Shown piece after piece: positions 43,797 through 52,933 of a stretch of DNA of 64,000 nucleotides. Source of the DNA: Desulfurococcaceae archaeon. GTDB lineage: Archaea > Thermoproteota > Thermoprotei_A > Sulfolobales > Desulfurococcaceae. The stretch spans positions 1 to 64,000 of the forward strand of contig JAWBQJ010000001.1 in assembly GCA_038845865.1 (NCBI GenBank), written 5' to 3'. The notes under the pieces were generated by a model. The model ran no database searches and was not told the DNA's origin. It worked only from the letters and a program-made list of their open reading frames with translations. Position numbers and translations under genes: made by a program. Each line of letters starts with the position of its first letter. Position 1 is the stretch's first letter.

Positions 43797-44399
43797 GTGG
43801 TGAACTCGTTGGAAGCGATTAAATTACCGGAACCCGATAAGTCGACTCCACTATTCCAGCTATTCATTAAGAGGAAAAGCGTTAGGAAGTTCAAAAAGGA
43901 GCCACTGAAAATAGAAGAGCTTTCGAGGATTCTCTGGGCAACGTACGGGCTAGTGGAGAGGAAAAGGCGTGTCGTGCCGTCAGCTGGTGCCACTTACCCC
44001 GTCGAGGTATTCGTTTTCATTAAGAACGTCGAGGGAGTTAAACCAGGGGTTTACAAGTATAATGATCAGGACAACTCGCTCGTGCCGATCAAGGAGGGCG
44101 ACCACTCGCGAGAACTCGCTCACGCGTGTCTTGATCAGTCATGGGTTAGAGAAGCGCCGGTCAACATCGTCATAACCGCCGCGTACGAGAAAACCACGAA
44201 CTGGTATGGTGAACGGGGATTTAGGTATATATACATGGAAGCCGGCCACATAGGGCAGAACATATACCTAGCATCCACGGAAATGGGTCTTGGAACCGTG
44301 GCTATTGGGGCGTTCTCCGACAAAGAGGTGGCTGAACTGCTCGGCTTAGGGAAGAATTACATGGTGCTCTACATATTTCCCGTAGGTAGGCCACTGTAG
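43797..44399 (+). CDS. SagB/ThcOx-type nitroreductase-fold oxidoreductase
   Basis: The 200-aa product has RKSVRKFKKEPLKIEELSRILWATYGL near residue 25, VVPSAGATYPVEVFVFI near 61 and GHIGQNIYLASTEMGLGTVAIG near 149, the layout of SagB-type dehydrogenases that bind FMN. In bacteria relatives oxidise azolines in peptide natural products; in archaea the function is unknown and no peptide precursor or cyclodehydratase is visible here. Start at one of two successive GTGs. Confidence 0.83.
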   Translation: MVNSLEAIKLPEPDKSTPLFQLFIKRKSVRKFKKEPLKIEELSRILWATYGLVERKRRVVPSAGATYPVEVFVFIKNVEGVKPGVYKYNDQDNSLVPIKEGDHSRELAHACLDQSWVREAPVNIVITAAYEKTTNWYGERGFRYIYMEAGHIGQNIYLASTEMGLGTVAIGAFSDKEVAELLGLGKNYMVLYIFPVGRPL

Positions 44400-44400
44400 C

Positions 44401-44931
44401 TCAGGGTTTACTAGATTTCGTCGCGATAATCATGTCAGGAGTAGTAACAGTGGTGGTAGCATACCTCCTCCTATGGTATAGCTTAATGCTCCTCACGTAG
44501 ACGACGTAGTCGGGGTGTGTAAGGGACACCTGCCTGTTGATGCCATGAGCAATTACCCTTATAGCGTCCATCGTGTGCACTGGTAGCCTCGTTTCAGCCC
44601 AGTAAAGCCTACCATGTAGCGTGACTCTAAAAGTCTTATCTACCGGGATCTTAGCTTCGGCCAGTTCCCCTGCCTTCTTCGCCACGGCCTCTACGTAAGG
44701 GTCTACTACAGCGTCGACCGGTATAACCCTGTATATTACTGGAATTTCCTTAATGGGATTACGTAATATTTCGACCGCCTTGTAGGGGTCTTCCACCCTT
44801 AGAAGTATTATTGATGGCCCTTTGTCTACAATAACGTAATCTAACCCCGCCCTTCTAAGCCTGCTTATAATGAACCTGTAGTTATCGAGCCCTTGCTCGT
44901 GGGTTATGACCATGTTAAAGCTCACAATCAC
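44401..44931 (-). CDS. THUMP-domain protein (Tan1-like)
   Basis: A 176-aa protein with an N-terminal part and a C-terminal THUMP RNA-binding domain (about 88-160: AKIPVDKTFRVTLHGRLYW and INRQVSLTHPDYVVYVRSIK). This is the archaeal relative of Tan1/THUMPD1, which in eukaryotes presents tRNA for N4-acetylcytidine formation. It probably binds tRNA. It stands tail to tail with the SagB-type gene. Confidence 0.75.
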   Translation of the reverse strand: MIVSFNMVITHEQGLDNYRFIISRLRRAGLDYVIVDKGPSIILLRVEDPYKAVEILRNPIKEIPVIYRVIPVDAVVDPYVEAVAKKAGELAEAKIPVDKTFRVTLHGRLYWAETRLPVHTMDAIRVIAHGINRQVSLTHPDYVVYVRSIKLYHRRRYATTTVTTPDMIIATKSSKP

Positions 44932-45287
44932 CCTACCTCCAGGTCACCGTCCTAAGTTATTCATCATGAGATTAAATGCTTTAATTGTACCGGCCGCGTG
45001 CCTTGAGACGCCTCCCCACGCCCTTCTTCAGCCCGGAACTCACAGTAACCGCGTAGCAGGCACGTGATTGTCCATGTTTACAGAACCTAAAACAGTCAAA
45101 ATACTCCAGATAGCCTAGCTAGTGGATGTGGGCTTTTCTCGCGGTACATGCTTACTGCGCGGAATCGCTGAAAGCTACACCAGTAAACACCACCAATACC
45201 TCTAATACCTCTAAAAACATAAAAACTTCACCAAGCGAACGATCGCGGAGTTGGTGTTAATTTGGCTTAAGTTAGCAAAACCTAAAC
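44932..45287. other. Spacer without a recognised gene
   Basis: I see no gene here. It includes a short tandem repeat of AATACCTCT at about 45195 and AT-rich sequence near 44970 that probably promotes the THUMP gene. Confidence 0.35.
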
Positions 45288-45998
45288 CTACATGGTTCTC
45301 TTCTTCTCATAGGGCTTGGGATAAGCCTTCTTACTCTGCTTTAACCCCAGTTTGACTAGCATCTCGGTGTATTTCAGTGCTGCTAGTCCAGGGTCTATTA
45401 CGGGCACGCCCAGCCTCTTCTGGAGGATTTCAGCAATGTTTAGTAGGCTTCCACAACCAAGTACTATTACATCCGCTCCATCCTCTTCAACCGCTTTCTT
45501 GGCTTCTTCGTATAGTGCTTCAACCAGCTTATCAAAGTCTTTCTTGATGTCAAGGACTTTTATTTCGACGAGCCTCACACTCGCTAACTTGTGTTCAAGA
45601 CCATATGACTTAACCCTTTCCAGCACCATACCTTTAGCCTTCATTCCTCCGACGCTGACGACGGAGAATTTTCTTCCAAGCGTTGATGCTATGTGAATAC
45701 TCGGTTCGCACAGACCCACGACGGGTATGTCTAGTGCTTCTTTTATGGCCATGAGGCCGGGGTCTCCAAAGCAGTAGTCTATGACGGCATCGTAGCCTTC
45801 TTTTTCCGCTTTCTCGGCTTCTAGGAGGGCTTCAAGCTCCGCCCAGACCTCGTCATAGATCATCTCTATGGACTCGGGGCCTTTCTTTATGTTAACAATA
45901 GTTATTTCGGTATCGGGGTCCTTGTGCTTGCTGTAAGCTTCCTCTATCATTTTGTTCCAGATATCTGTAGACACGGGAACAATGACTTTTATGCGCAT
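45288..45998 (-). CDS. Asp/Glu/hydantoin racemase-family protein
   Basis: A 236-aa protein with the two catalytic cysteine regions of this family: the first in DAVIDYCFGDPGLMAI near residue 78, the second in DVIVLGCGSLLNIAEI near 190, plus VGLCEPSIHIA. It could racemise an amino acid or hydantoin. Immediately downstream of its stop region the dipeptide ABC operon runs in the same direction but starts elsewhere, so it may help use imported amino compounds. ATG 45998 has GGGTGGT just ahead and is preferred to ATG 46013. Confidence 0.8.
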   Translation of the reverse strand: MRIKVIVPVSTDIWNKMIEEAYSKHKDPDTEITIVNIKKGPESIEMIYDEVWAELEALLEAEKAEKEGYDAVIDYCFGDPGLMAIKEALDIPVVGLCEPSIHIASTLGRKFSVVSVGGMKAKGMVLERVKSYGLEHKLASVRLVEIKVLDIKKDFDKLVEALYEEAKKAVEEDGADVIVLGCGSLLNIAEILQKRLGVPVIDPGLAALKYTEMLVKLGLKQSKKAYPKPYEKKRTM

Positions 45999-46142
45999 TT
46001 TAATACCACCCATTCCAGTTCTGTTAAGAATGCTATTTAAGCATTTAAGGCAATGCGTTGCGTGGCGTCATGCAGGATTCATAAAATTAAAATAAAATAC
46101 ACAATGAAGTTAGTGCCGGCACCATGTATCTGTAAACTTTCT

Positions 46143-47159
46143 CTATGGTTTAACCTTGCTCTCTTCAGCGTATAACCAGCACTTTACAACGTGCACGTTA
46201 GAGGCCACGTTGATATCTGGAGGCTCTATTTTTTTACATGTTTCTGTAGCGTATGGGCACCTTGTATGAAATCTACATCCAGGCGGAGGGTTGATCGCGC
46301 TCGGTATTTCTCCCTTAGACTCTATGCCCTTTGGTAGCAGTTTGCTTTCCTCCTCAGTGAGCGTTGGAATGGATGAGAGGAGCATTTGTGTATAGGGGTG
46401 GAGCGGCTTACTGTAGAGTTCCTCGGTAGGTGCCATCTCCACTATTTTGCCTAAATACATAACGGCAACTCTATGTGATATGTTTCTAACCACGGCAAGG
46501 TCATGAGTTATTAGTATATATGTGAGCTTTCTATCCCTTTGAACGTTTAAGAGAGTTTTTAGTATTCTTGACTGCCCGGATACGTCGAGAGCCGACGTCG
46601 GTTCATCAAGTATTAGGAACCTCGGATCCGTAGCGAGGGCCCGGACTAGTGCTATTAGCTGCTTCTCTCCACCACCTAGCTCTCCCGGTAGCTTGAAGAG
46701 ATAGTCTTCGGTTAAACCTATATATTCTACTAGTTCTAGGAGTTTTCTCGTTCTCTCGAGCTTAGCTAACTTGGGATAATGTATCTTTATTGCTACTTCG
46801 ACGATGTCTTTGACAGTCTTCTTGGGGTTGAGCGATGTTGCCGGGTCTTGGAAAACTATTTGAATCTCTCTCCGTAGCCAGAGGGGCCTTTTAATTAGTG
46901 GCATGTAGCCTATTTCCGTATTCTTATATAGTACCGAACCGGCTGTAGCCGTGTACTTTCCTAGAATTACATGGGCTGTCGTCGTCTTACCTGATCCAGA
47001 TTCGCCCACGAGGGCTAGGGTTTCCCCTTCGAGTACATTGAAGCTTATATCATCAACAGCTTTCACAGTACCTCTTGGCGTAGGGAAATACTTCTTCAAG
47101 TTGACTATTTTGAGTATTACAGGGTACTGGGCATTACTTTTTTCGCTCAGGCTATTCAT
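46143..47159 (-). CDS. dppF: Dipeptide/oligopeptide ABC transporter ATPase (DppF/OppF-like)
   Basis: A 338-aa ABC ATPase: Walker A GESGSGKTT near 54-62, a variant signature LGGGEKQ near 165 in place of LSGGQ, Walker B FLILDEPTSALD near 187 and the C-terminal oligo-HPY domain with CRFHTRCPYATETC, the cysteine cluster that binds [4Fe-4S] in this subfamily. It drives peptide import with DppD. Last gene of the operon; it shares a 66-base exact repeat with dppD. Confidence 0.93.
   Translation of the reverse strand: MNSLSEKSNAQYPVILKIVNLKKYFPTPRGTVKAVDDISFNVLEGETLALVGESGSGKTTTAHVILGKYTATAGSVLYKNTEIGYMPLIKRPLWLRREIQIVFQDPATSLNPKKTVKDIVEVAIKIHYPKLAKLERTRKLLELVEYIGLTEDYLFKLPGELGGGEKQLIALVRALATDPRFLILDEPTSALDVSGQSRILKTLLNVQRDRKLTYILITHDLAVVRNISHRVAVMYLGKIVEMAPTEELYSKPLHPYTQMLLSSIPTLTEEESKLLPKGIESKGEIPSAINPPPGCRFHTRCPYATETCKKIEPPDINVASNVHVVKCWLYAEESKVKP
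46227..46292. repeat. 66-bp direct repeat, copy in dppF
   Basis: These 66 bases are identical to 47252-47317. On the minus strand they code for the PPGCRFHTRCPYATETCKK segment. Identity stops sharply at both ends. Confidence 0.9.
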
Positions 47160-47170
47160 GAGCCAACCCC

Positions 47171-48175
47171 TCAGATCTTTTTCGTTAACTCCTCCGTGTA
47201 GAGGTGGCAGGCAACGCTCCTCTCTTTACTTACTTCAACTAGTACTGGCTTTATTTTTTTACATGTTTCTGTAGCGTATGGGCACCTTGTATGAAATCTA
47301 CATCCAGGCGGAGGGTTCCTGTAGTCAGGTGGATTACCTCTTATTCCCTCGCCAAGCTTCGTAACGATGATCTTTGGCGCGCTTTCCACTAGAAGCTTTG
47401 TATATGGATGTAGGGGTTCGTTAAATAACTTAGTTGACGATGCCTCTTCAATAATGTTTCCACCATACATGACGTACACCCTCTCGGTCATGCCACGTAC
47501 CATGCCTAAAGCGTGCGAGACCAATATCATGCTCAAACCTCTCTTCTCGACGAGATCGTTTATTAGTTTCAGTATCTGCGCCTGTATAGTAACATCTAGG
47601 TTTGTCGTAGGCTCGTCCGCTAGTAGGAGCTCTTGTGCTGACGCTAAAGCCATTGCAATGACTACTCTTTGTCTCATTCCACCACTTAGCTGGAAGGGAT
47701 ATGAGTGAAGAACTCTCTCAGGGTCCGGTAGCATAACTTCTCGTAAAAGATCTAGGGCGGTGTTTTCAAGGTCTTTCTTCGTGTAATCTGATCCGCTATA
47801 TACATATTTAAGTATATCCAGCATTTGCTCTTTCACAGTGAAAACCGGGTTTAGTGCTGCGAGCGGGTCTTGGAATATCATTCCGACTTTCTTCCTTCTT
47901 ATTTCAAGAAGGTAGTCACTAGCACACCGTAGAAGGTCCACACCCTTGTATAGTACCCTGCCACTGGTTATCCTGCCCTGGGGCGGTAGTATTTTAAGTA
48001 TCGACTTGAGAAGGGTTGTTTTTCCAGCCCCCGACTCCCCTATTAATCCAACCTTTTCTCCAGGCCTTACGTATATTGAAACTCCATCTAGTACATGGTA
48101 TACGTACCAGTAGCTTTTGTACTTGACATGCATATCCTCTACTTTTAGTAGAGTGCTTGATTCTGGCATGCTCAT
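47171..48175 (-). CDS. dppD: Dipeptide/oligopeptide ABC transporter ATPase (DppD/OppD-like)
   Basis: A 334-aa ABC ATPase: Walker A GESGAGKTT near 42-50, the Q-loop MIFQDPLAALNPV near 99, signature LSGGMRQR near 163, Walker B LLADEPTTNLD near 184-194 and the oligo-HPY tail with CRFHTRCPYATETC. It pairs with DppF. The gene follows dppC with three bases between stop and start and precedes dppF by 12 bases. Confidence 0.93.
   Translation of the reverse strand: MSMPESSTLLKVEDMHVKYKSYWYVYHVLDGVSIYVRPGEKVGLIGESGAGKTTLLKSILKILPPQGRITSGRVLYKGVDLLRCASDYLLEIRRKKVGMIFQDPLAALNPVFTVKEQMLDILKYVYSGSDYTKKDLENTALDLLREVMLPDPERVLHSYPFQLSGGMRQRVVIAMALASAQELLLADEPTTNLDVTIQAQILKLINDLVEKRGLSMILVSHALGMVRGMTERVYVMYGGNIIEEASSTKLFNEPLHPYTKLLVESAPKIIVTKLGEGIRGNPPDYRNPPPGCRFHTRCPYATETCKKIKPVLVEVSKERSVACHLYTEELTKKI
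47252..47317. repeat. 66-bp direct repeat, copy in dppD
   Basis: Exact partner of 46227-46292, at the same place in the paralogous ATPase gene. Confidence 0.9.
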
Positions 48176-48177
48176 AG

Positions 48178-49080
48178 TTACTCACCAACAAAAACTTCTC
48201 GGAGTCCATCGCCAAGCAGATTGAGCGCCATTATTAGCACAGCTATCCCCACAATGGGGCCTATGATCATCCACCAGTAGCGCGGAAAGTATACCATGTA
48301 CTCTGATACCATGGTCCCTAGATCGGGTGTTGGCGGCTGCGCGCCTAGCCCTAGGAAACTTATAGCGGCCCCCATTAGTAATACCCATGCCGCATCTAAT
48401 GTGGCCTTGGTTAAAATAGGGCCTAGAATATTCGGCAAGATCTCCCTGAACATTATGTGGAGGTCTCTCATTCCAAGAGCCCTGGCAGCCCATACGTAGG
48501 GTTCATCGCGGACTGCCGCCGTCATCGAGTACACCATTCTAGTGTACCAAGGCCACCACATGAGCGTTATAGCGATCATCGCGTTCACGATATTGGGCTC
48601 TAGTATTGCGCATATTGATAATGCAAGTATTAGAGGCGGAATGGATACGAACATGTCCGCGAGCCTCATGATCACATGTTCGATCCATCTTCCCTTGTAG
48701 TAGCCTGCTAGGAGTCCCAGTACCGTGCCGGTGGGCAGGACTATGCTTAATACTATGCCTATCATTAGAAACGCAAGCCTATATCCGAAAATAACCCTTG
48801 AAAGAATGTCTCTCCCCACGTGATCTGTCCCTAAAAGGTACCTTGAACTCGGTGGCAGAAACCTTTCTTTGAAATTCGCGTACATACCGGCATGCTGGGG
48901 ATATGGTGCGATGTACTCCGCGAACACAGCCGATATGATCAATATGAGAAGTATTGAAAGGCCTGTAAGTGCCAGTTTACTCCTACTGAACCTGTACCAA
49001 GCTCTTTTAAACCGTTCCCTCTTCATCGCCTTTTCCTTTTCAAATAGTGACAATAACTCTCTAGACTCCACCATTCTCAC
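48178..49080 (-). CDS. dppC: Dipeptide ABC transporter permease (DppC-like)
   Basis: A 300-aa permease with an N-terminal helix, the LLGTDHVGRDILSRVIFG motif near residue 79 that marks DppC/OppC, and the EAA-like coupling loop ARALGMRDLHIMFREILPNI near 195-214. Six helices in all. It overlaps the dppB end by four bases, so is translationally coupled. Confidence 0.93.
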   Translation of the reverse strand: MRMVESRELLSLFEKEKAMKRERFKRAWYRFSRSKLALTGLSILLILIISAVFAEYIAPYPQHAGMYANFKERFLPPSSRYLLGTDHVGRDILSRVIFGYRLAFLMIGIVLSIVLPTGTVLGLLAGYYKGRWIEHVIMRLADMFVSIPPLILALSICAILEPNIVNAMIAITLMWWPWYTRMVYSMTAAVRDEPYVWAARALGMRDLHIMFREILPNILGPILTKATLDAAWVLLMGAAISFLGLGAQPPTPDLGTMVSEYMVYFPRYWWMIIGPIVGIAVLIMALNLLGDGLREVFVGE

Positions 49081-50141
49081 CCGCCTCCATGCCTAATTCT
49101 AGGATCTACGAGAGTTAGTATAACGTCCACAATGATGTTGGTAATGCTATACACCAGTCCTGCGACTAGTACAACCCCCACTATGCCGTTTAGGTCTTTC
49201 CTAAACATAGCCATTATTCCGAACTTTGACAGTCCCGGCCAGTTGTATATTGTTTCAACCATGAACGCGTTAGCGATCAATGCAGCTATGTCGAGGCCCA
49301 TGACGGGTATTGTTGAAACTAGTGAAGGTTTTAGAGCGTACTTAAAGTAAACTGTCCTGTAAGGTAGGCCGTGAGACATGAAGGTGAGTACATAGTCTTT
49401 GCCGATGTTTTCTACCATTGCAGATCTTAATATGCGTGCTTCCTGTGCCATTGCCCCGAGCGCTAGTGCTAGTGAAGGCAAGAAGAGGTGCCACACCGCA
49501 TCCACAAACGCGTTTAGGTTTCCATTAATTAGGGCGTCAAGAGTCATCAGACCAGTAACTCTCGGAACTCTTATCCCCGGGGAGAGCCTCTCAGTAGCTG
49601 GGAACCACCCGAGTGTGTAGGAAAATATAAACTGTAGTATCAGCCCCCATGCAAATGCTGGAATACAGATCCCAACATACGCGAATACTCTCAGCGCGCC
49701 ATCTATGATCGAGCCCGGTCTGCTACCACTCAATGTACCGAAGATGAGCGTCCCTGCTACCTGAATAATTGCTGTAAATATCATGAGCTCTAGCGTCGCT
49801 GGAAGAAATTCAGCTATATCAACTGTTACTTCTCTGAAAGATGCTAGCGAGATGCCGAGCTTTCCTTGGAATAGGTCTCTTATCCAGTAGTAATATTGGA
49901 CATATATAGGCTTATCGAGGTGTAGCAGTTCTCTATACCTCTGCACTATTTCCTCGGGGGCCCTCGGCCCCAAGGCCATTCGGGCTGGATCGCCTGGCAT
50001 GATTCTAGCCAAGGTGAATATTATTAGCGAGAGCCCGAATAGTGCTAGTAGAGAGGCAATGGCCCTTTTGAACACGGTGCTCTTAACTATTTTCTTTATG
50101 TGCCGTATCACACTTACACCTACCTCAGCGGCTTCCCACAC
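49077..50141 (-). CDS. dppB: Dipeptide ABC transporter permease (DppB-like)
   Basis: A 354-aa permease with the first-helix segment ASLLALFGLSLIIFTLARIMPGDPARMAL near 30-58 (DppB mark: helix, then MPGDP), several membrane helices, and the coupling loop SHGLPYRTVYFKYALKPS near 256. It follows the solute-binding protein gene after a 180-base gap with a T-rich terminator signal. Confidence 0.92.
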   Translation of the reverse strand: MWEAAEVGVSVIRHIKKIVKSTVFKRAIASLLALFGLSLIIFTLARIMPGDPARMALGPRAPEEIVQRYRELLHLDKPIYVQYYYWIRDLFQGKLGISLASFREVTVDIAEFLPATLELMIFTAIIQVAGTLIFGTLSGSRPGSIIDGALRVFAYVGICIPAFAWGLILQFIFSYTLGWFPATERLSPGIRVPRVTGLMTLDALINGNLNAFVDAVWHLFLPSLALALGAMAQEARILRSAMVENIGKDYVLTFMSHGLPYRTVYFKYALKPSLVSTIPVMGLDIAALIANAFMVETIYNWPGLSKFGIMAMFRKDLNGIVGVVLVAGLVYSITNIIVDVILTLVDPRIRHGGG

Positions 50142-50298
50142 CTTCTATATATGAGGGCTTTAAAAACATTATCCCGGATAGTACCTAGGGTAAGTAGAGG
50201 ATAAGGCGTGAAGGTGGGGTCACAAGAGTTCCTAATTTGTCGATAAGAGGTTTTTACTAAAGGCACAGTAGGATTTGAGAGTAAGACTAACGTATAAT

Positions 50299-50304
50299 AA
50301 AAAA
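50299..50304 (-). terminator. Oligo-T terminator after the binding-protein gene
   Basis: Minus-strand TTTTTT followed by ATTATA occurs about 25 bases after the stop of the solute-binding gene, the usual archaeal type of intrinsic terminator. It may cut transcript levels between the binding protein and the rest of the operon. Confidence 0.4.
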
Positions 50305-50324
50305 TCGCCTTTTTATTTTTCCTT

Positions 50325-52112
50325 TTATTTCATTCCTAGTAGCCGGGCCTTCTCTTCGAGGTTTAGATTCATCTTCCAGTACTCTACGTCCCAGCCGAAG
50401 ACTCCGACCATTTCTCCTCTTGCAGAGGGCCATTCTATGTACGTCTGATAGGCCTTAAAGCCTATGAAGTCTCCAGCGAATATTGATGGGTATAGGTAGA
50501 ATATGTATCTGATCAATTCGCATGTCTTTCGGAGCCTCTCTTCCTTGTTCAAAGTTGCCAGCGCATCTTCTATTTTCGCATCAAGCTCTTTCTGAATATC
50601 CTCGGTGAACCATTCATTCTGATTGACTGTGCCGTGAGAGCTGCTGTGCCACCTTAGGTATATCATTGATATCGCCTCTGGGTAGTCTGCAGTTATCCAC
50701 ATGGGTTCTATCTCGTTTGGTGTATCCCAGCGCGTCATGGCCTCAACAACGAATAGCCAATCTAATTTTTCGATATTAATTTTCAGGCCTACCTGCTCTG
50801 CCGCGGTTGCAAGCAGGTATCCTACTCTGTCCTCTCCGGGTACTGGGGCTCTCCACGTGATATCCATTGGGTACTTGTCCAGCTGACCCCAGTACTTGGA
50901 TTTCATTAACTCCTCTCTAGCTTTTTCAATATTGAACTCTACCGGTTCAGGGAATGGGCAGACCCCGATCATGTTTGAAGGAACTATTGATGTGGCCTTT
51001 TCGTGCTGAGGCATCAATTTGAGGAACGTGTCGTAGTCGAATAAGTAGAATAGCGCCTTCCTAACCTGGATGTCATCCAGGGGTGGTTTTCTCGTGTTCA
51101 TCATTAAGTAATACATGCCGTAGAGGCGTAGACGGGCTACATCGATTCCTTCAATCTTATCTAATTCCTCATATGTTTCTGGAGGTAGCCATATAGTTGA
51201 AATGTCCAGTTCTCGTTTTGACATCAACGTGAGTGTAGGTACGGGGTCTATTATTGCAACTATCTTTACTTTTTCGGGAGCGCGCGGCGCGAATGTACCC
51301 CACCAATCCTTGTTCTTGACTATTAATACGTGTGATCCGGGAACGTATTCAGCAAGCATGTAAGGTCCAGTACCAACACTTCGGTGGCCTTCCATTAACC
51401 ACCCTTTTCCGAAGTCACACCATTCCCCGTAAGGTCCGGGGCACCTTATGTTCTTCTTAACCTCTTCGCTGTCAACTACATATATGTAGCTGGCCAGGTA
51501 CTCGAAAACTCCACAGGGCTTTTTGAGCGTGACTTGAACTGTATACCTGTCTATGGCCACGACCTTGTTAACATCTACCCACGGAACCAGCAAGTATCCC
51601 ATGCCCTCGGCCATTATGGTCTCTCTTAGTATTGAGAAAACCACATCGTCTGCTGTCATCTCTCTTCCAGAGTAGTGGAATTTCACTCCCTTTCTTAGGT
51701 AGAATGTCCATACAAGTCCGCCTTCAGTTGCCTCCCATCTTTCAGCTAACCACGGTATGACGACTACCGTTCCCCCTCTATACTCCATGCTAAGTAACGT
51801 GTCGTATACATTATGAATGTAAGCTCTTCCAGACTCGTCATGAGCCACGTGTGGGTCTAAATAGGGCAGGTTAGCCCAAGATGTAACTATCATCGATTCC
51901 AATGCTGGTGGCGGAGTGGTTGGTGTGGGTGTGGGTGTTGTAGGTGTGGGTGTTGGAGTTGTAGGTGTTGGTGTGGGTGTAGGTGTTGGAGTTGGTGTTG
52001 TAGGAGGAGCCGCCGGAGGCATAGTCACAATAACAGCAGCCACGATAGCAACAATGACAATAATAGCTATAATGATAGCTAGGGTTTTAGTAGTTATTCC
52101 TCTCAAATTCAT
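50325..52112 (-). CDS. Family 5 solute-binding protein of the dipeptide ABC system
   Basis: A 595-aa protein with an N-terminal helix (about residues 9-31) that works as signal anchor, a Thr/Pro-rich linker (about 40-65) and the SBP_bac_5 body with WTFYLRKGVKFHYSGREMTADDV near 130 and later YFLFDYDTFLKL and the usual C-terminal hinge. It captures peptides or similar ligands on the outside. ATG 52112 with GGTGGCAGG ahead is chosen over an ATG at 52136. It heads the operon. Confidence 0.9.
   Translation of the reverse strand: MNLRGITTKTLAIIIAIIVIVAIVAAVIVTMPPAAPPTTPTPTPTPTPTPTTPTPTPTTPTPTPTTPPPALESMIVTSWANLPYLDPHVAHDESGRAYIHNVYDTLLSMEYRGGTVVVIPWLAERWEATEGGLVWTFYLRKGVKFHYSGREMTADDVVFSILRETIMAEGMGYLLVPWVDVNKVVAIDRYTVQVTLKKPCGVFEYLASYIYVVDSEEVKKNIRCPGPYGEWCDFGKGWLMEGHRSVGTGPYMLAEYVPGSHVLIVKNKDWWGTFAPRAPEKVKIVAIIDPVPTLTLMSKRELDISTIWLPPETYEELDKIEGIDVARLRLYGMYYLMMNTRKPPLDDIQVRKALFYLFDYDTFLKLMPQHEKATSIVPSNMIGVCPFPEPVEFNIEKAREELMKSKYWGQLDKYPMDITWRAPVPGEDRVGYLLATAAEQVGLKINIEKLDWLFVVEAMTRWDTPNEIEPMWITADYPEAISMIYLRWHSSSHGTVNQNEWFTEDIQKELDAKIEDALATLNKEERLRKTCELIRYIFYLYPSIFAGDFIGFKAYQTYIEWPSARGEMVGVFGWDVEYWKMNLNLEEKARLLGMK
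51919..52004. repeat. Imperfect short repeat encoding the Thr-Pro linker
   Basis: GTGGGTGTTGTAG-type units repeat on the plus strand and code for TPTP and TPTT steps on the minus strand, the flexible stalk between membrane anchor and binding domain. Length may vary between strains by slippage. Confidence 0.7.
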
Positions 52113-52273
52113 CCTGCCACCTATACCTTGAAACATACTACAGCCTAAGGTATTTAAACTTTTCTCGCTCTGGATCGCCTGTTCTGGGATACTTCTTACG
52201 GGAAATTCTATTGAGTAACTGCACTAACTTGAACGACAAGGTGTTTAGCCAAAGTCTCAGTAACAACTCAGTG

Positions 52274-52777
52274 TTACGTTGCCTCAATGTAGGTACCGGT
52301 TATCTTCAAATAGAAGCTCCCTCTACCACTAGCAGTCCATTTGAGAATTAACGTTATGTTGTACTTGCCTTTCTCGATTGGCATTGGCTCGTCGTAACCT
52401 GGTATTACTGCCATTATCCTGTAGCAGGGTTCATTGATACCGGCTAGGCACGGCATACTAATCCTGTAGACCCTGTTCTCCGATCTCATCTCAATTGTAC
52501 CATCTAGTAAGAGTTTAAAGTCACCACTACACTCTACTAGTTGCGCTCTAACCTGTATGGTTCCATTTCTCGGTATTTCGACTACTCCGAGGTCAAGTAC
52601 CTCGGAACCCTTCTCGGTTGTTATGTCTAGTTCGATATCGCGCTCTATCACTATAGGCGTAGTCACGTTCACAGTACCTCTAATGTTTATATTGATCACA
52701 TTAACTAGGTGTAAACCTAAGACTACGACTGCAACCACCAATAACAGTATCGTGAAGTAAAGCGTGACTTTTCCCAT
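52274..52777 (-). CDS. Membrane-anchored extracytoplasmic protein, 167 aa
   Basis: One N-terminal membrane helix (about residues 5-28) followed by a beta-rich outer domain with three to four Cys (Cys near 79, 105, 113, 118) and regular strand spacing. No family recognised. It is on the same strand as the binding-protein gene and lies 137 bases upstream of it. A jelly-roll or immunoglobulin-like fold is plausible. Confidence 0.6.
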   Translation of the reverse strand: MGKVTLYFTILLLVVAVVVLGLHLVNVININIRGTVNVTTPIVIERDIELDITTEKGSEVLDLGVVEIPRNGTIQVRAQLVECSGDFKLLLDGTIEMRSENRVYRISMPCLAGINEPCYRIMAVIPGYDEPMPIEKGKYNITLILKWTASGRGSFYLKITGTYIEAT

Positions 52778-52933
52778 TCAAATACCCCTGGGATATAATA
52801 AACTAGAGGGCCCTATAATGATTGGCAAGCGCGTATACTTTGTTTTTAAGCGGCACAATCGGTCCGTGATGGCATCGCTCTGCTAGCCGAAAACCAGTAT
52901 GGAGAGCCTTTGTAATTCAGCATTGCTTAGTTG

